This document shows, in pieces, positions 16,253-29,105 of a stretch of DNA of 64,000 nucleotides. A model generated the notes under the pieces. It was given only the letters and a program-made list of their open reading frames with translations, searched no databases and was not told where the DNA came from. The position numbers and the translations under genes are program-made. The stretch spans positions 1-64,000 of the forward strand of contig NZ_NBIU01000004.1 in NCBI RefSeq assembly GCF_003245365.1, written 5' to 3'. The first letter of the stretch is position 1, and every line of letters begins with the position of its first letter. The stretch is from Helicobacter valdiviensis (GTDB taxonomy: Bacteria > Campylobacterota > Campylobacteria > Campylobacterales > Helicobacteraceae).

Positions 16253-17290
16253 TTGAATTTTTGTATTTTATTTGGTGGCAATTCTTACGAACATGAAATT
16301 AGTATTGTAAGTGCAATTTCTTTAAAAAAACTACTTCCAAACCTTGAGCATTTTATTTTTTTAGATGGACAGGGAGATTTTTATCTCATACCAAAAGACA
16401 AAATGCAATCTACTTTTTTTTCTCAAAAAAATTATTTAAAATGCACCAAACTTTACTTACAGTCTGGAGGATTTTACCAAAAAAGTTTTTTAGGTTTCAA
16501 ACCCTTATTGCTCCCTACAATTCTTTGTTTAGTCCATGGAGGAGATGGAGAGGATGGCAAAATTGCCTCTCTTTTAGATTTTTTCAAAATTCCTTTTATT
16601 GGACCACGCAATTCTGCTTGCGTATTAAGCTTTGATAAAGAACTTACAAAACTTCTTTGCTACAATAGAGATGTAAAATCTCTTCCCTTTACCATTCTTT
16701 ACAAACACGAAGAAATACCTTCTAATCTTACCTTTCCTCTAATTATTAAACCTGCAAGACTTGGAAGCTCTATTGGTATCTCACTTGCCAAAAATCAAGA
16801 AGAACTAGAATATGCTCTTGAAGTTGCTTTTGAATTTGATGAAAAAGTCCTCATAGAGCCTTTTATCAATGGGATTAAAGAATATAATTTAGCAGGCTTC
16901 AAAGGAAAAGATGGCTTGGTATTTTCCATTATTGAAGAACCACAAAAAAAAGAGTTTTTAGATTTTGATAAAAAATATCTTGATTTTTCACGCACCAAAG
17001 AAATACAAAAAGCCAATTTAACACCTCAATTAGAAGAAAAACTAAAAGATAACTTTGCCAAAATTTACAACCATTTATTTGAGGGTGCATTAATAAGATG
17101 TGATTTTTTCATTAAAGATGAAGAATGCTATCTTAATGAAATCAATCCTATTCCTGGCAGTCTAGCAAACTATCTCTTTAGTGATTTTAAAACTGCTTTA
17201 GAGGACTTAAGCAAAGCACTCCCAAAACCAAAAGACATAAGAATTGCTTATGAATTTTTACACAAAATTCAATTTGCTAAAGGAAAATAG
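16253..17290 (+). CDS. ddl: D-alanine--D-alanine ligase
   Basis: The 345-residue ATP-grasp enzyme joins two D-alanines for the peptidoglycan precursor. Landmarks are LFGGNSYEHEISIVSA near residues 5-20, LVHGGDGEDG near 93-102, the ATP-grasp segment FPLIIKPARLGSSIGIS near 161-177 and the C-terminal LNEINPIPG (metal ligands Glu and Asn). The start is TTG at 16253 with AAAGGA at the right distance. The TAG overlaps the GTG of the hydrolase gene by one base. The order ddl-hydrolase-murF is, as I recall, shared with H. pylori HP0738-HP0740. Confidence 0.95.
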   Translation: MNFCILFGGNSYEHEISIVSAISLKKLLPNLEHFIFLDGQGDFYLIPKDKMQSTFFSQKNYLKCTKLYLQSGGFYQKSFLGFKPLLLPTILCLVHGGDGEDGKIASLLDFFKIPFIGPRNSACVLSFDKELTKLLCYNRDVKSLPFTILYKHEEIPSNLTFPLIIKPARLGSSIGISLAKNQEELEYALEVAFEFDEKVLIEPFINGIKEYNLAGFKGKDGLVFSIIEEPQKKEFLDFDKKYLDFSRTKEIQKANLTPQLEEKLKDNFAKIYNHLFEGALIRCDFFIKDEECYLNEINPIPGSLANYLFSDFKTALEDLSKALPKPKDIRIAYEFLHKIQFAKGK

Positions 17291-18045
17291 TGGCTCTAAA
17301 ATCTCTTGTTTATGATAACAATCCTTTTGAAATCTCTTATGAGATTTTATATCCCACTAACAAAAAAGATCTCATTATTTTACACGGCTGGGGTTCTAAT
17401 AAAAACCTTATGAAACAAGCTTTTGGTAATTATTTTTTAGATTTTAGACATATTTATATAGATTTACCTGGTTTTGGAGCTTCTTCACAACCTAATATTG
17501 CACTAAGAACACAAGATTATGCTAATATTATAGAAATCTTTTTAAATAAACTTAAAGCTTCTAAGCATCTACTAATAGGACATAGTTTTGGAGGAAAAAT
17601 AGGGGTTTTACTTCTCCCACAAGAACTCATTTTATTAAGTAGTGCTGGAATTGTGCTAGAAAAAAGCTTAAAAGTAAAATCCAAGATTTTTCTTACTAAA
17701 ATGCTTAACCAATTTGCACCTTTCTTATCACAAAAATTCCGCACCTTATTGCGTTCTAAAGATGTGCAAAATATGCCTGAAACAATGTATAAAACCTTTA
17801 AAAATGTTGTGGATGAAGATTTTTCTACTCTTTTTGCAAATTTTCCCAATAAAACACATATTTTTTGGGGCAAAGAAGATATTACCACCCCTTTAATTTG
17901 TGGAGAAACCATTGCTTCTTTGGTCCAAACTTCCTACTTTCATATTCTAAAAGGAGATCATTTCTTTTTTTCAAATCAAGGAGAAGAAATTTTTAAACTC
18001 TATTACAAAAATTCTACTTTAAAGGAAATTAATGCAAACATTTGA
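17290..18045 (+). CDS. Alpha/beta-fold hydrolase
   Basis: The 251-residue cytoplasmic protein has the oxyanion motif HGWGSN near residues 32-37, the nucleophile elbow GHSFGGK (Ser near 99), an acid in the WGKEDITTP segment and the catalytic His in LKGDHFFF near the C-terminus, so the Ser-Asp-His triad appears intact. The substrate is unknown. It is locked between ddl (one-base overlap, GTG start) and murF (14-base overlap), which suggests a link with envelope synthesis, but no activity of that kind is shown. Homologues in the same position are sometimes labelled as meta-cleavage hydrolases without proof. Confidence 0.85.
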   Translation: MALKSLVYDNNPFEISYEILYPTNKKDLIILHGWGSNKNLMKQAFGNYFLDFRHIYIDLPGFGASSQPNIALRTQDYANIIEIFLNKLKASKHLLIGHSFGGKIGVLLLPQELILLSSAGIVLEKSLKVKSKIFLTKMLNQFAPFLSQKFRTLLRSKDVQNMPETMYKTFKNVVDEDFSTLFANFPNKTHIFWGKEDITTPLICGETIASLVQTSYFHILKGDHFFFSNQGEEIFKLYYKNSTLKEINANI

Positions 18046-19501
18046 TTATTTTTTAATGCTTACCCACTGGGTGTTTCTCATAGCATTAGGCTACTATGTG
18101 ATTACAAATTTCCAATGGTACCATTATAAATTTTTAAGAGTAGTTTTTAAACACCATAAATTTAAATGGCACATTCTTTATTTTGTTTTACCAGTAGTTT
18201 ATTTTATTTTTATTCCCGATAATATTTATTCTTATTTGGTTCTTTATTTCTATATCATTGCACTTGCAATTTGGGCTTTTAATCTAAGTAAAAAGTTAGT
18301 TTTTACTGGTAGAGTTTTACGCTTTTTCTTCATCTATATTTCTTTTATTCTTTTTAATGATTTGTTGTTTTTGAATGTGGAATTAGACAACCACCATACT
18401 CCTTTAATTGAATGTGTTTATCTCTTGCCTTTACCTATTTCTTTAATTCTTTCCAATCTTTTAGAAAAGATTTTGCTAAACCGCTATAAAAAATTAGCTA
18501 AAGAAAAATTAGATCTTATGCCAAATCTAAAAGTTATTGCAGTTACAGGAAGCTATGGAAAAACAAGTCTTAAAAATTTCCTTTTTCAAATGTTGCATGA
18601 AAATTTTAAAGTCTATGCCACACCAAGAAGCGTAAATACGCTAACAGGCATTATTGCTGATATTAATCAAAATCTTTCACCTCTTACAGATATTTACATT
18701 GTAGAAGCAGGTGCAAGAACTGTTGGCAATATTAAAGAAATTATAGATTTAATCTCCCCACAAATTGCAGTGGTGGGAAAAATTGGTGAAGCCCATATTG
18801 AATATTTTAAAGATATTCAAACCATCTATGCTGCAAAATATGAAATATTAGAGAGCTATTGCTTACAAAAAGCCTATATTTATGAAAAAAATACTCCTCC
18901 AAACACATGCCTTGCACCTATTTGCTACTTTCCTAATAATGCTAAAAATATCCACGCTACACTTGAGGGAACAACTTTTAGTTTAGAGCTAGATTCCAAA
19001 CAAGTAGAATTTAGCACAAAAATTTTAGGTGCTTTTAATGTGATTAATATAGGTGCTGCAATTGCTGTAGCAAAAGATTTAGGAATTGAAACCAAAGAAA
19101 TCATAAAACTTGTTAGCAAACTAGAACCTACAGGCCATCGCCTTAGCAAAATCAATGTAAATGGAAAACTTATCTTAGATGATAGCTACAATGGCAATCT
19201 TGATGGAATGCTAGAAGCTATTCGTCTTTCTTCTTTGCATGAGGGCAAAAAAATCATTGTAACTCCAGGATTAGTAGAGAGCAATGAAGAATCTAATATA
19301 AAACTTGCAAAAGCTATTGATAAAGTTTTTGATATTGCTATTATTACAGGAGAACTAAACTCTAAAATTCTCCAAAACAATATCCACTCTCCCCAAAAAA
19401 TTATCCTAAAAGACAAAAATCACATAGAAAATCTTTTAAAATCTTTAACACACGATGGAGATTTGATTCTTTTTGCAAACGATGCTCCAAGCTATATTTA
19501 A
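18032..19501 (+). CDS. murF: UDP-MurNAc-tripeptide--D-Ala-D-Ala ligase, membrane-anchored
   Basis: MurF adds D-Ala-D-Ala to UDP-MurNAc-tripeptide, the last cytoplasmic precursor step. The ATP loop VTGSYGKTS is at about 171-179, followed by NTLTGI, the EAGAR segment, and a Mur ligase C-terminal domain with GHRLSKINVNGKLILDDSYNGN. The first 150 residues are unusual: instead of the globular UDP-binding domain of most MurF enzymes there are about five hydrophobic segments (near 7-25, 47-62, 66-84, 96-114 and 124-144). The enzyme therefore looks anchored in the inner membrane, a form I believe is shared by H. pylori. AAAGGA precedes the ATG. Confidence 0.92.
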   Translation: MQTFDYFLMLTHWVFLIALGYYVITNFQWYHYKFLRVVFKHHKFKWHILYFVLPVVYFIFIPDNIYSYLVLYFYIIALAIWAFNLSKKLVFTGRVLRFFFIYISFILFNDLLFLNVELDNHHTPLIECVYLLPLPISLILSNLLEKILLNRYKKLAKEKLDLMPNLKVIAVTGSYGKTSLKNFLFQMLHENFKVYATPRSVNTLTGIIADINQNLSPLTDIYIVEAGARTVGNIKEIIDLISPQIAVVGKIGEAHIEYFKDIQTIYAAKYEILESYCLQKAYIYEKNTPPNTCLAPICYFPNNAKNIHATLEGTTFSLELDSKQVEFSTKILGAFNVINIGAAIAVAKDLGIETKEIIKLVSKLEPTGHRLSKINVNGKLILDDSYNGNLDGMLEAIRLSSLHEGKKIIVTPGLVESNEESNIKLAKAIDKVFDIAIITGELNSKILQNNIHSPQKIILKDKNHIENLLKSLTHDGDLILFANDAPSYI

Positions 19502-19511
19502 AGGAGGAATT

Positions 19512-20009
19512 ATGGAATATCTTTATGCACCTTGGAGAGCAGATTATTTTGGAGATTGTAAAGAAGCTGATTGCATTTTTTGCCATCTTTCAAGCAACCA
19601 AGATAAAGATGAGCAAAATAGAGTTTTCTATCGCGATGATAAGGTTTTTTGTGTAATGAATAAATACCCTTACACTCCTGGACATTTTCTAATCATTCCC
19701 CATATCCACACCAATTCTCCTGCTACTTTAGAAAGTGAAATTTGGTTGCATCTACAAACCTTAGGACAAAAAGGGGTGGCACTCCTAGAAGAATTTGGCG
19801 CACAAGGAGTAAATTATGGCATTAATATCAAAAAGGCAGGAGGAGCAGGTATTCCAGAACATCTACATTTACACCTTATCCCACGCTTTATAGGAGATAC
19901 AAATTTTTTTACTACCATTGGGGAAGGCAGAGTTTATGGGGTAGATTTTGATACAATCTTCCATAAAATTAAAACACTTGCTAAAAATCACTTTAAAAGC
20001 ACCTCTTAA
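19512..20009 (+). CDS. HIT family protein
   Basis: The 165-residue protein carries the histidine triad HLHLHLIP (His-x-His-x-His) near residues 118-125, and an N-terminal CIFC pair with downstream histidines that probably binds zinc. HIT proteins hydrolyse or transfer nucleotides, for example AMP-lysine or Ap4A; the true substrate here is not known. I start at ATG 19512 because AAGGAGG is six bases upstream; an in-frame ATG further upstream lies inside murF. It begins just after the murF stop, so it belongs to the same operon. Confidence 0.9.
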   Translation: MEYLYAPWRADYFGDCKEADCIFCHLSSNQDKDEQNRVFYRDDKVFCVMNKYPYTPGHFLIIPHIHTNSPATLESEIWLHLQTLGQKGVALLEEFGAQGVNYGINIKKAGGAGIPEHLHLHLIPRFIGDTNFFTTIGEGRVYGVDFDTIFHKIKTLAKNHFKSTS

Positions 20010-20055
20010 ATTAAGCAAAGCCATAAGGAAAACTTGCTAAGATTAATATAAGTTT

Positions 20056-20061
20056 TATACT
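20056..20061 (+). promoter_or_regulatory. Possible -10 box for the LLM oxidoreductase gene
   Basis: TATACT lies 18 bases before the ATG at 20079, with AAGGAA between. No clear -35. Confidence 0.35.
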
Positions 20062-20078
20062 AAAATAAGGAAAACAAA

Positions 20079-21077
20079 ATGAAAAGTGGTATTTTCACAC
20101 TTATGGAAAATTGGAACAACAATGAAGAAAACGCACTCCATAGCACATTTGAACTCATTAGGTATTGCGATGAATTAGGACTTGATGAAGCTTGGATTGG
20201 GGAACATCATTTTAACAATTTCACTACTTGCTCTTCTATTATACCCCTTTTAAGTTATGCACTAGCCACCACCCAAAAAATCAAAATCGGTAGTGCTGCT
20301 ATCTTACTCCCTCATTACCACCCCATTAAGTTAAGCGAAGAAATTGCTACTCTAGATATTTTAGGCAAAGGAAGATTTCTTTTTGGTTTTGCTAGAGGAG
20401 CTTTCCCCATTTTTGACATTGCTATGGGAGCAAATGCTGAAACAAACCGAGAAATTATGCTTGAAAATGCAGAGATTATCCATGAACTTTTATACAAAAG
20501 CCAAGTTAGCTATGATGGAAAATATTTTGAAATCAATAACATAAGTATTTGTCCGCATCCCACTCATCTCATTCCTTTTTTTGTAGCAAGCGATCATGAA
20601 GAAACACTGATAAAATCTGCTAAAGCAGGTTATAATTTTCTAGGCTCTTTAACTTTAGAGAAAAAAAGAGCCCAAGAAATCCACACATTTTTTAAAACAC
20701 ACAGCAAACAACCCTATGAATTCACTCTAGCAAGAGCATTTTATGTAGATAAAGACAGGAAAAGTGCAGAAGAAAAAGCAAGAATAGGAGTAGATATTTT
20801 CGCCCAAAGAATGCTAAAAGCCAACAAAGAAAACCCAACTTTTGAATCCATTATTAAAACAAGTGATTATGAGGAATTTAGGGCTGATTTTTTTAATAAA
20901 GATAAAATTTTAGAAAATCTAATTGTAGGAACACCAAAAGATTGCATTGAGCAAATCAAAAATCTACAAAAAGAGATCCCCTTTAGCACTTTAGCCCTAA
21001 AATTACTCACACCTAACTTAGAAGAAGCCAAAGAACAATTAAGAATCTACAAACAAGAAATCTTACCCTTTATTTAA
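20079..21077 (+). CDS. LLM class flavin-dependent oxidoreductase
   Basis: The 332-residue TIM-barrel protein belongs to the bacterial luciferase-like monooxygenases. Typical segments are LDEAWIGEHHF near 34-44, LATTQKIKIGSAAILLPHYHPIKLSEEIATLDIL, and GRFLFGFARGAF near 104-115, which form the flavin and substrate sites. The substrate is unknown; relatives use FMNH2 or F420. The stop overlaps the mutY ATG by one base. Confidence 0.88.
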   Translation: MKSGIFTLMENWNNNEENALHSTFELIRYCDELGLDEAWIGEHHFNNFTTCSSIIPLLSYALATTQKIKIGSAAILLPHYHPIKLSEEIATLDILGKGRFLFGFARGAFPIFDIAMGANAETNREIMLENAEIIHELLYKSQVSYDGKYFEINNISICPHPTHLIPFFVASDHEETLIKSAKAGYNFLGSLTLEKKRAQEIHTFFKTHSKQPYEFTLARAFYVDKDRKSAEEKARIGVDIFAQRMLKANKENPTFESIIKTSDYEEFRADFFNKDKILENLIVGTPKDCIEQIKNLQKEIPFSTLALKLLTPNLEEAKEQLRIYKQEILPFI

Positions 21078-22075
21078 TGGATACTAAAGAATTCTCTAAA
21101 CTACACGCCTCTTTACTCTCTTGGTATAAAAAAGAAGGGAGGGCTTCTCTTCCTTGGAGAGACACCACACATAAAGAGAGAGCCTATCGCGTATTAATTA
21201 GTGAATTTATGCTCCAACAAACACAAGTTAAACCCGTATTAGAAAGATTCTATTTTCCTTTTTTGGAGAAATTTCCTACTCTTTTTCATTTAAGCCTTGC
21301 AAAAGAAGAAGAAGTGCTTCTTGCTTGGAGGGGCTTAGGATATTATTCGCGCGCTAGGAACCTTTTAAAATGTGCCAAAATCACACAAGGCAAACTCCCA
21401 AAAGATATAAAAGAACTCCAAAAATTACCAGGAATTGGTGCTTATACAGCAGGTGCAATTGCTTGCTTTGGCTTTGATGAGCCTGTTAGCTTTATAGATT
21501 CCAACATTAAAAGAATTTTACTGCGTTTTTTTGCACTTTCTCCCACAAAAGAAAAAATTACACAAAAACTTCTAGATAAAAAAGCAAAGCTTTTACTAAA
21601 CCACAAACAACCCTTTTTACACAATCAAGCTTTGCTAGATATTGGCGCACTCCTCTGCACTCCCAAAAATCCAAAATGCAAAATTTGCCCCCTAAATCCC
21701 TACTGTAAAGGCAAAACAGATCCCTATACTTTTACTATTACAAAAAAACAAGCAAGCATTAAGCAACAATTACATTTAGCACTTTTTACAAAAGGAGATA
21801 AAATTGCCCTTCTTAAAAGCAAGGAAAAACTTTATTTTAATCTTTACAATTTTCCTTCTTTGCTTGATATTCCCGATTTTAATCCCCTCTTTAGTATCAA
21901 TCACACTTACACAAAATACCGCTTGCAAGTTTTTGTTTATCCGCTAAATGCCAAAACTCTCCTTACTCATCTTTATCAAGATTTAGAATTCTTTTCTAAA
22001 GAGGAGTTAAACTCCTTACCTCTTTCTTCTATGGCATTAAAAATTCTAAAAGAATTAGAAAATTACTCTTTTTAA
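21077..22075 (+). CDS. mutY: A/G-specific adenine DNA glycosylase
   Basis: MutY removes adenine mispaired with 8-oxoguanine. The 332-residue sequence has LPWRDTTHKERAYRVLISEFMLQQTQV, the helix-hairpin-helix LQKLPGIGAYTAGAIACFGF with the catalytic aspartate in VSFIDSNIKRIL, and an Fe-S cluster motif with cysteines spaced C-x6-C-x2-C-x5-C (CTPKNPKCKICPLNPYC). The C-terminal Nudix-like domain that reads 8-oxoG appears short and divergent. The start overlaps the stop of the oxidoreductase gene (TAATG). Confidence 0.93.
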   Translation: MDTKEFSKLHASLLSWYKKEGRASLPWRDTTHKERAYRVLISEFMLQQTQVKPVLERFYFPFLEKFPTLFHLSLAKEEEVLLAWRGLGYYSRARNLLKCAKITQGKLPKDIKELQKLPGIGAYTAGAIACFGFDEPVSFIDSNIKRILLRFFALSPTKEKITQKLLDKKAKLLLNHKQPFLHNQALLDIGALLCTPKNPKCKICPLNPYCKGKTDPYTFTITKKQASIKQQLHLALFTKGDKIALLKSKEKLYFNLYNFPSLLDIPDFNPLFSINHTYTKYRLQVFVYPLNAKTLLTHLYQDLEFFSKEELNSLPLSSMALKILKELENYSF

Positions 22076-22135
22076 TCTCTTTATAGGTTATTTTTTTATA
22101 GCATTGCATAAAAATTTATCGGACAAAGGAATATT

Positions 22136-26461
<4,326 letters not shown>

Positions 26462-26469
26462 CCTTCTTT

Positions 26470-26485
26470 TAGCCATTTTTGGCTA
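26470..26485. other. Short hairpin after mnmG
   Basis: TAGCCA-TTTT-TGGCTA is a perfect 6-base stem. It lacks a following T-run on the plus strand, so its role as a terminator is uncertain. Confidence 0.4.
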
Positions 26486-26518
26486 TAAATGTTACTTAAA
26501 TTTTGAAAAGGAATTCCA

Positions 26519-27127
26519 ATGAAAAATATTAAAGTCGCAATTATTGGCGGTTCAATTGCAGGTTTAAGCTCCGCTCTTGTTTTAGCAAGTGCTATTAAAA
26601 ATGAATTGAATTTTGAAATCAGTATCTTTGATGAGGGTGGAGCTAAAGCAGATTTATATAAAGCTGAAATTTATAATGTCCCCTTATTTCCTAGAGGTAT
26701 TGGAGGTAAAGAAATCATAGAAAATACCAAAGCACAAATTAACTCTTTAGCTAAAGTTAGTTATCTAGAAAAGAAAGTGGAAGAGATTTTAGGTTCCAAG
26801 GGAGATTTTAGTTTAGTAGCAGGTGGAGAAACTTTTGGCAAATTTGATTATATAATCGTCGCAACAGGAGCTAGCGAGTGTGCTATTAAAGGCCTAGAAG
26901 ATAAAGTAAAACCCCATCCTTTAATGCCAAAACCTGGCAAAATTATGCTAGAAAATAGCGGAAGAAATCTTATTAAAGAGGGAATGTATGCAGCAGGTTT
27001 AGCAAGTGGAGTTACAACAATGGTAGCTTGTGCTATGGGAAGTGCTAATGAGAGTGCATGTGCTATCCTTAGTGATATTGCAGGGACTACTGCTGTAATC
27101 CATGATTTAAAAGGCTCAAGAGCCTAA
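26519..27127 (+). CDS. Minimal TrxR-like FAD protein without NADPH domain
   Basis: The 202-residue protein opens with the FAD-binding VAIIGGSIAGLSSA (residues 6-19) and later has the ATGASE box (about 115-120) and a C-terminal segment GMYAAGLASG...TMVACAMGSANESA that corresponds to the end of thioredoxin-reductase-type FAD domains. The NADPH domain that normally interrupts this fold is missing, and so is the CxxC pair. The AGD motif is changed to AGL. It may therefore bind FAD and receive electrons from a partner, or be non-catalytic. AAAGGA precedes the ATG, and it lies after mnmG as a single gene closed by a hairpin. Confidence 0.75.
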   Translation: MKNIKVAIIGGSIAGLSSALVLASAIKNELNFEISIFDEGGAKADLYKAEIYNVPLFPRGIGGKEIIENTKAQINSLAKVSYLEKKVEEILGSKGDFSLVAGGETFGKFDYIIVATGASECAIKGLEDKVKPHPLMPKPGKIMLENSGRNLIKEGMYAAGLASGVTTMVACAMGSANESACAILSDIAGTTAVIHDLKGSRA

Positions 27128-27128
27128 A

Positions 27129-27149
27129 TTGCAAAGCTTAGCTTTGCAA
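27129..27149 (+). terminator. Hairpin after the minimal flavoprotein gene
   Basis: TTGCAAAGC-TTA-GCTTTGCAA is a perfect 9-base stem starting just after the stop codon. Only ACCCTTT follows, so termination may be partial. Confidence 0.5.
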
Positions 27150-27558
27150 ACCCTTTCCACTCTTTATTTATAAGCTAAGAATCAAATAGAAACTTAACAC
27201 ATCATCATCTTTCTTTAATTCCTGTTACAAAAAATAAATTTATCCACTCACTCTAGCAACTTACTTTTTATTGATTTACATTCTTGCCCTACACAAAAGT
27301 CTTAACTAGATTTTATTCTTTTAATAGATTAAACAATTTTAATAATTTACTCAAAAAATAAATCTTAAAATATTTAAAAATATAAATTCTTCTAAATTGC
27401 TAGCTTTTAAAAAAATTGGTAGCATCAAGAAAAAACTACAATGCACTTTTTACATCACCACCAAGAGTAGCAAGATCAAAACTTTATCACAAACAAGGAC
27501 AACACCTTACACAATAATCCATAAAAACACTTTACAACTCTCTTAGTAACTCTTTATG

Positions 27559-27592
27559 GATTACCATATTCTTGCACCAATCTCACCATGAA
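27559..27592 (+). repeat. Degenerate dispersed repeat, copy 2a
   Basis: GATTACCATATTCTTGCACC (27559-27578) matches GACTACCATACTCTTACACC at 52196-52215 in 17 of 20 positions. It is followed by AATCTCACCATGA, the counterpart of AATCTCACATTGA near 1356. Confidence 0.5.
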
Positions 27593-27836
27593 AATTTCTA
27601 TTACCAATGCTCCACTTTTAGAATATTAGCCTCCTTTCTTTATTCTATTAAGTGAAGTAAAATCTCTTTTGCTGGAGAGCTTTTTAAGAGTCTCTTTAGT
27701 TAAAGCCTCAAAATAACAAAAAAAGCCAACACCTAATATAAAAATCTCTTTTTGTTGCTGTAAGTGTAATTTATAATACTAAAAGAACTATCTTTTTATC
27801 ACAAACAAAATGCGGTTTTGCGTGCTATTCTAAATC

Positions 27837-28135
27837 ACCTAGATTGCTTCATTGCTTCACCTAGCTTGCAATAATAAGGTGGGTAGTCATTGCAAAGTGA
27901 TTTCATCATCAAAGCAATCTACTCACTCCCCATCATTACAAGGAGTAAAACAACAAAGCAAATCCAATATCATTGCAAAGCCCTTTAGCACTGAAGTAAT
28001 CTAAAAATAACTAAATTAGCATTCTCTATAGACTGCCACGACTTACTTGCCCAAGTCTTGCAATGACAAGGTGGAATTTCATTGCATATCTATACATTGT
28101 CATTACAAGAAATGAAATGGCAAGGTAATCTAACA
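27837..28135 (+). repeat. Degenerate dispersed repeats, cluster 2b
   Basis: Several pieces in a row: GATTGCTTCATTGCTTC near 27841, GTCATTGCAAAGTGATTTC and CAAAGCAATCTAC near 27887-27923, ATCATTACAAGGAG near 27934, ATCATTGCAAAG near 27970, a clear end GACTGCCACG...CTTGCAATGACAAGG at 28031-28072, and GTCATTACAAGAAATGAAATGGCAAGGTAATC near 28099. The words recall the widespread GTCATTGC...GAAGCAATC type of intergenic repeat. Confidence 0.55.
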
Positions 28136-28317
28136 AGAGCAACAACAAACCTAAATATTCTTAATAAATTTACACTACAAAGTAATTTTGCAGACTGCTA
28201 TAACACTGCTTAAAATCAAAGTGCAATTTTTTCTGTCGGCAGAAAAATAAAATGATACTTTTTGGTTGCATTTTATCTTTATCATTACCTCTATTATTTA
28301 AAACAATGTGAGTATTT

Positions 28318-28697
28318 TTAAGTGTATTTTCTTAAAAGATTGCTTCTTGCTTTAAGGGCTTTGAAGATATAAATAGTTTTCTTTCTCTAAATCTTGTATT
28401 TATTACTCACAAACTCATATTTTTAGCTTTCTGTTGCATAGACTAGTTTAGATAATTCCTCTTTAATCACTTTAATATCTAATAATTTTTTGATTGTTTT
28501 TATTAAAATTACCCATCACAAAGCTTGAGCCTATTATTTATTTAGCTCTTCATTGCTAAGAATGAAAAATAATTTGACATCTCTCTGCTTTATATAAAAG
28601 GTTTTAAGAATATCTAATATTACAGTATTCTTAGAATACTCGCTGCTACTACCACAACCTACTAAAAAATTAATGCCAATACAACTAGAATTTTATA
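28318..28697 (-). pseudogene. Decayed lipoprotein gene
   Basis: On the minus strand, reading from 28697, codons give KILVVLALIF, then, after one missing T in a run of six (near 28665-28670), LVGCGSSSEYSKN in the next frame: together a textbook lipoprotein signal with lipobox cysteine. The frame continues VILDILKTFYIKQRDVKLFFILSNEE to a TAA at 28534. Beyond it further coding-like pieces appear in shifted frames, such as LLDIKVIKEELSKLVYATES and KYEFVSNKYKI, each broken by stops, down to about 28318. The start codon also seems lost (ATATAAAATT where ATATGAAAATT would fit). Read as a dead gene for a lipoprotein of unknown function. Confidence 0.5.
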
Positions 28698-28739
28698 TTA
28701 ATTACATAAAATTCTACTTCTCTATTTGCCTTGCAAAGT

Positions 28740-29102
28740 TTAGGAAGATTTTCTACAAGATACAACAACAGCAATAGCAAAACCTCCATCATGCGTAATA
28801 GAAAGAGATAAAGAAGAGATTTGAAAATATTCTTGTTTTTCCTTACTTAAGATTAAAAAGGGTGCATTTGCATTATCTTTGCTAATTTGCATATCTTTAA
28901 AACTTAATTCTTTGCCTATACCACATCTTAAAGCTTTAGCACAAGCTTCCTTTGCAGCCCAAAAACCTGCGATAGTTTCTATTTTATTAGCAATACCAAT
29001 CTCACTGGGCAAAAGAAATTTTAAAAGCCCTTTTTCTCCAAATTTCTCTACATAAGAAGCAATCCTAGAGATTGCTACAATATCTACCCCAATATCTATC
29101 AA
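28740..29102 (-). CDS. acpS: Holo-[acyl-carrier-protein] synthase
   Basis: AcpS moves the phosphopantetheine arm from coenzyme A to acyl carrier protein. The 120-residue sequence has the metal-binding IGVDIVAISRI (Asp near 7) and FWAAKEACAKAL with the conserved Glu and Lys. Length fits the AcpS type. The start is TTG at 29102, three bases after the fliL stop; there is no strong ribosome site, so coupling to fliL is likely. Its substrate donor depends on CoaD, also in this window. Confidence 0.93.
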   Translation of the reverse strand: MIDIGVDIVAISRIASYVEKFGEKGLLKFLLPSEIGIANKIETIAGFWAAKEACAKALRCGIGKELSFKDMQISKDNANAPFLILSKEKQEYFQISSLSLSITHDGGFAIAVVVSCRKSS

Positions 29103-29105
29103 GCT

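Larger units (their letters stand above)
27150..28317. other. Long decayed gap, no intact gene
   Basis: No credible gene with start and ribosome site on either strand. The first 400 bases are AT-rich and featureless. From about 27555 there are pieces of the dispersed repeat also found near 1.2 kb and 52.2 kb. The hairpin-like CAAAATGCGGTTTTG is at about 27808-27822. The gap then merges with a broken lipoprotein gene on the minus strand at 28318-28697. It looks like an old insertion or deletion site that is eroding. Confidence 0.5.

Noticed and set aside
27150-28317. CRISPR array in the repeat-rich gap
   Set aside because: The repeated words differ from each other, change orientation and are not evenly spaced; no cas gene is present.
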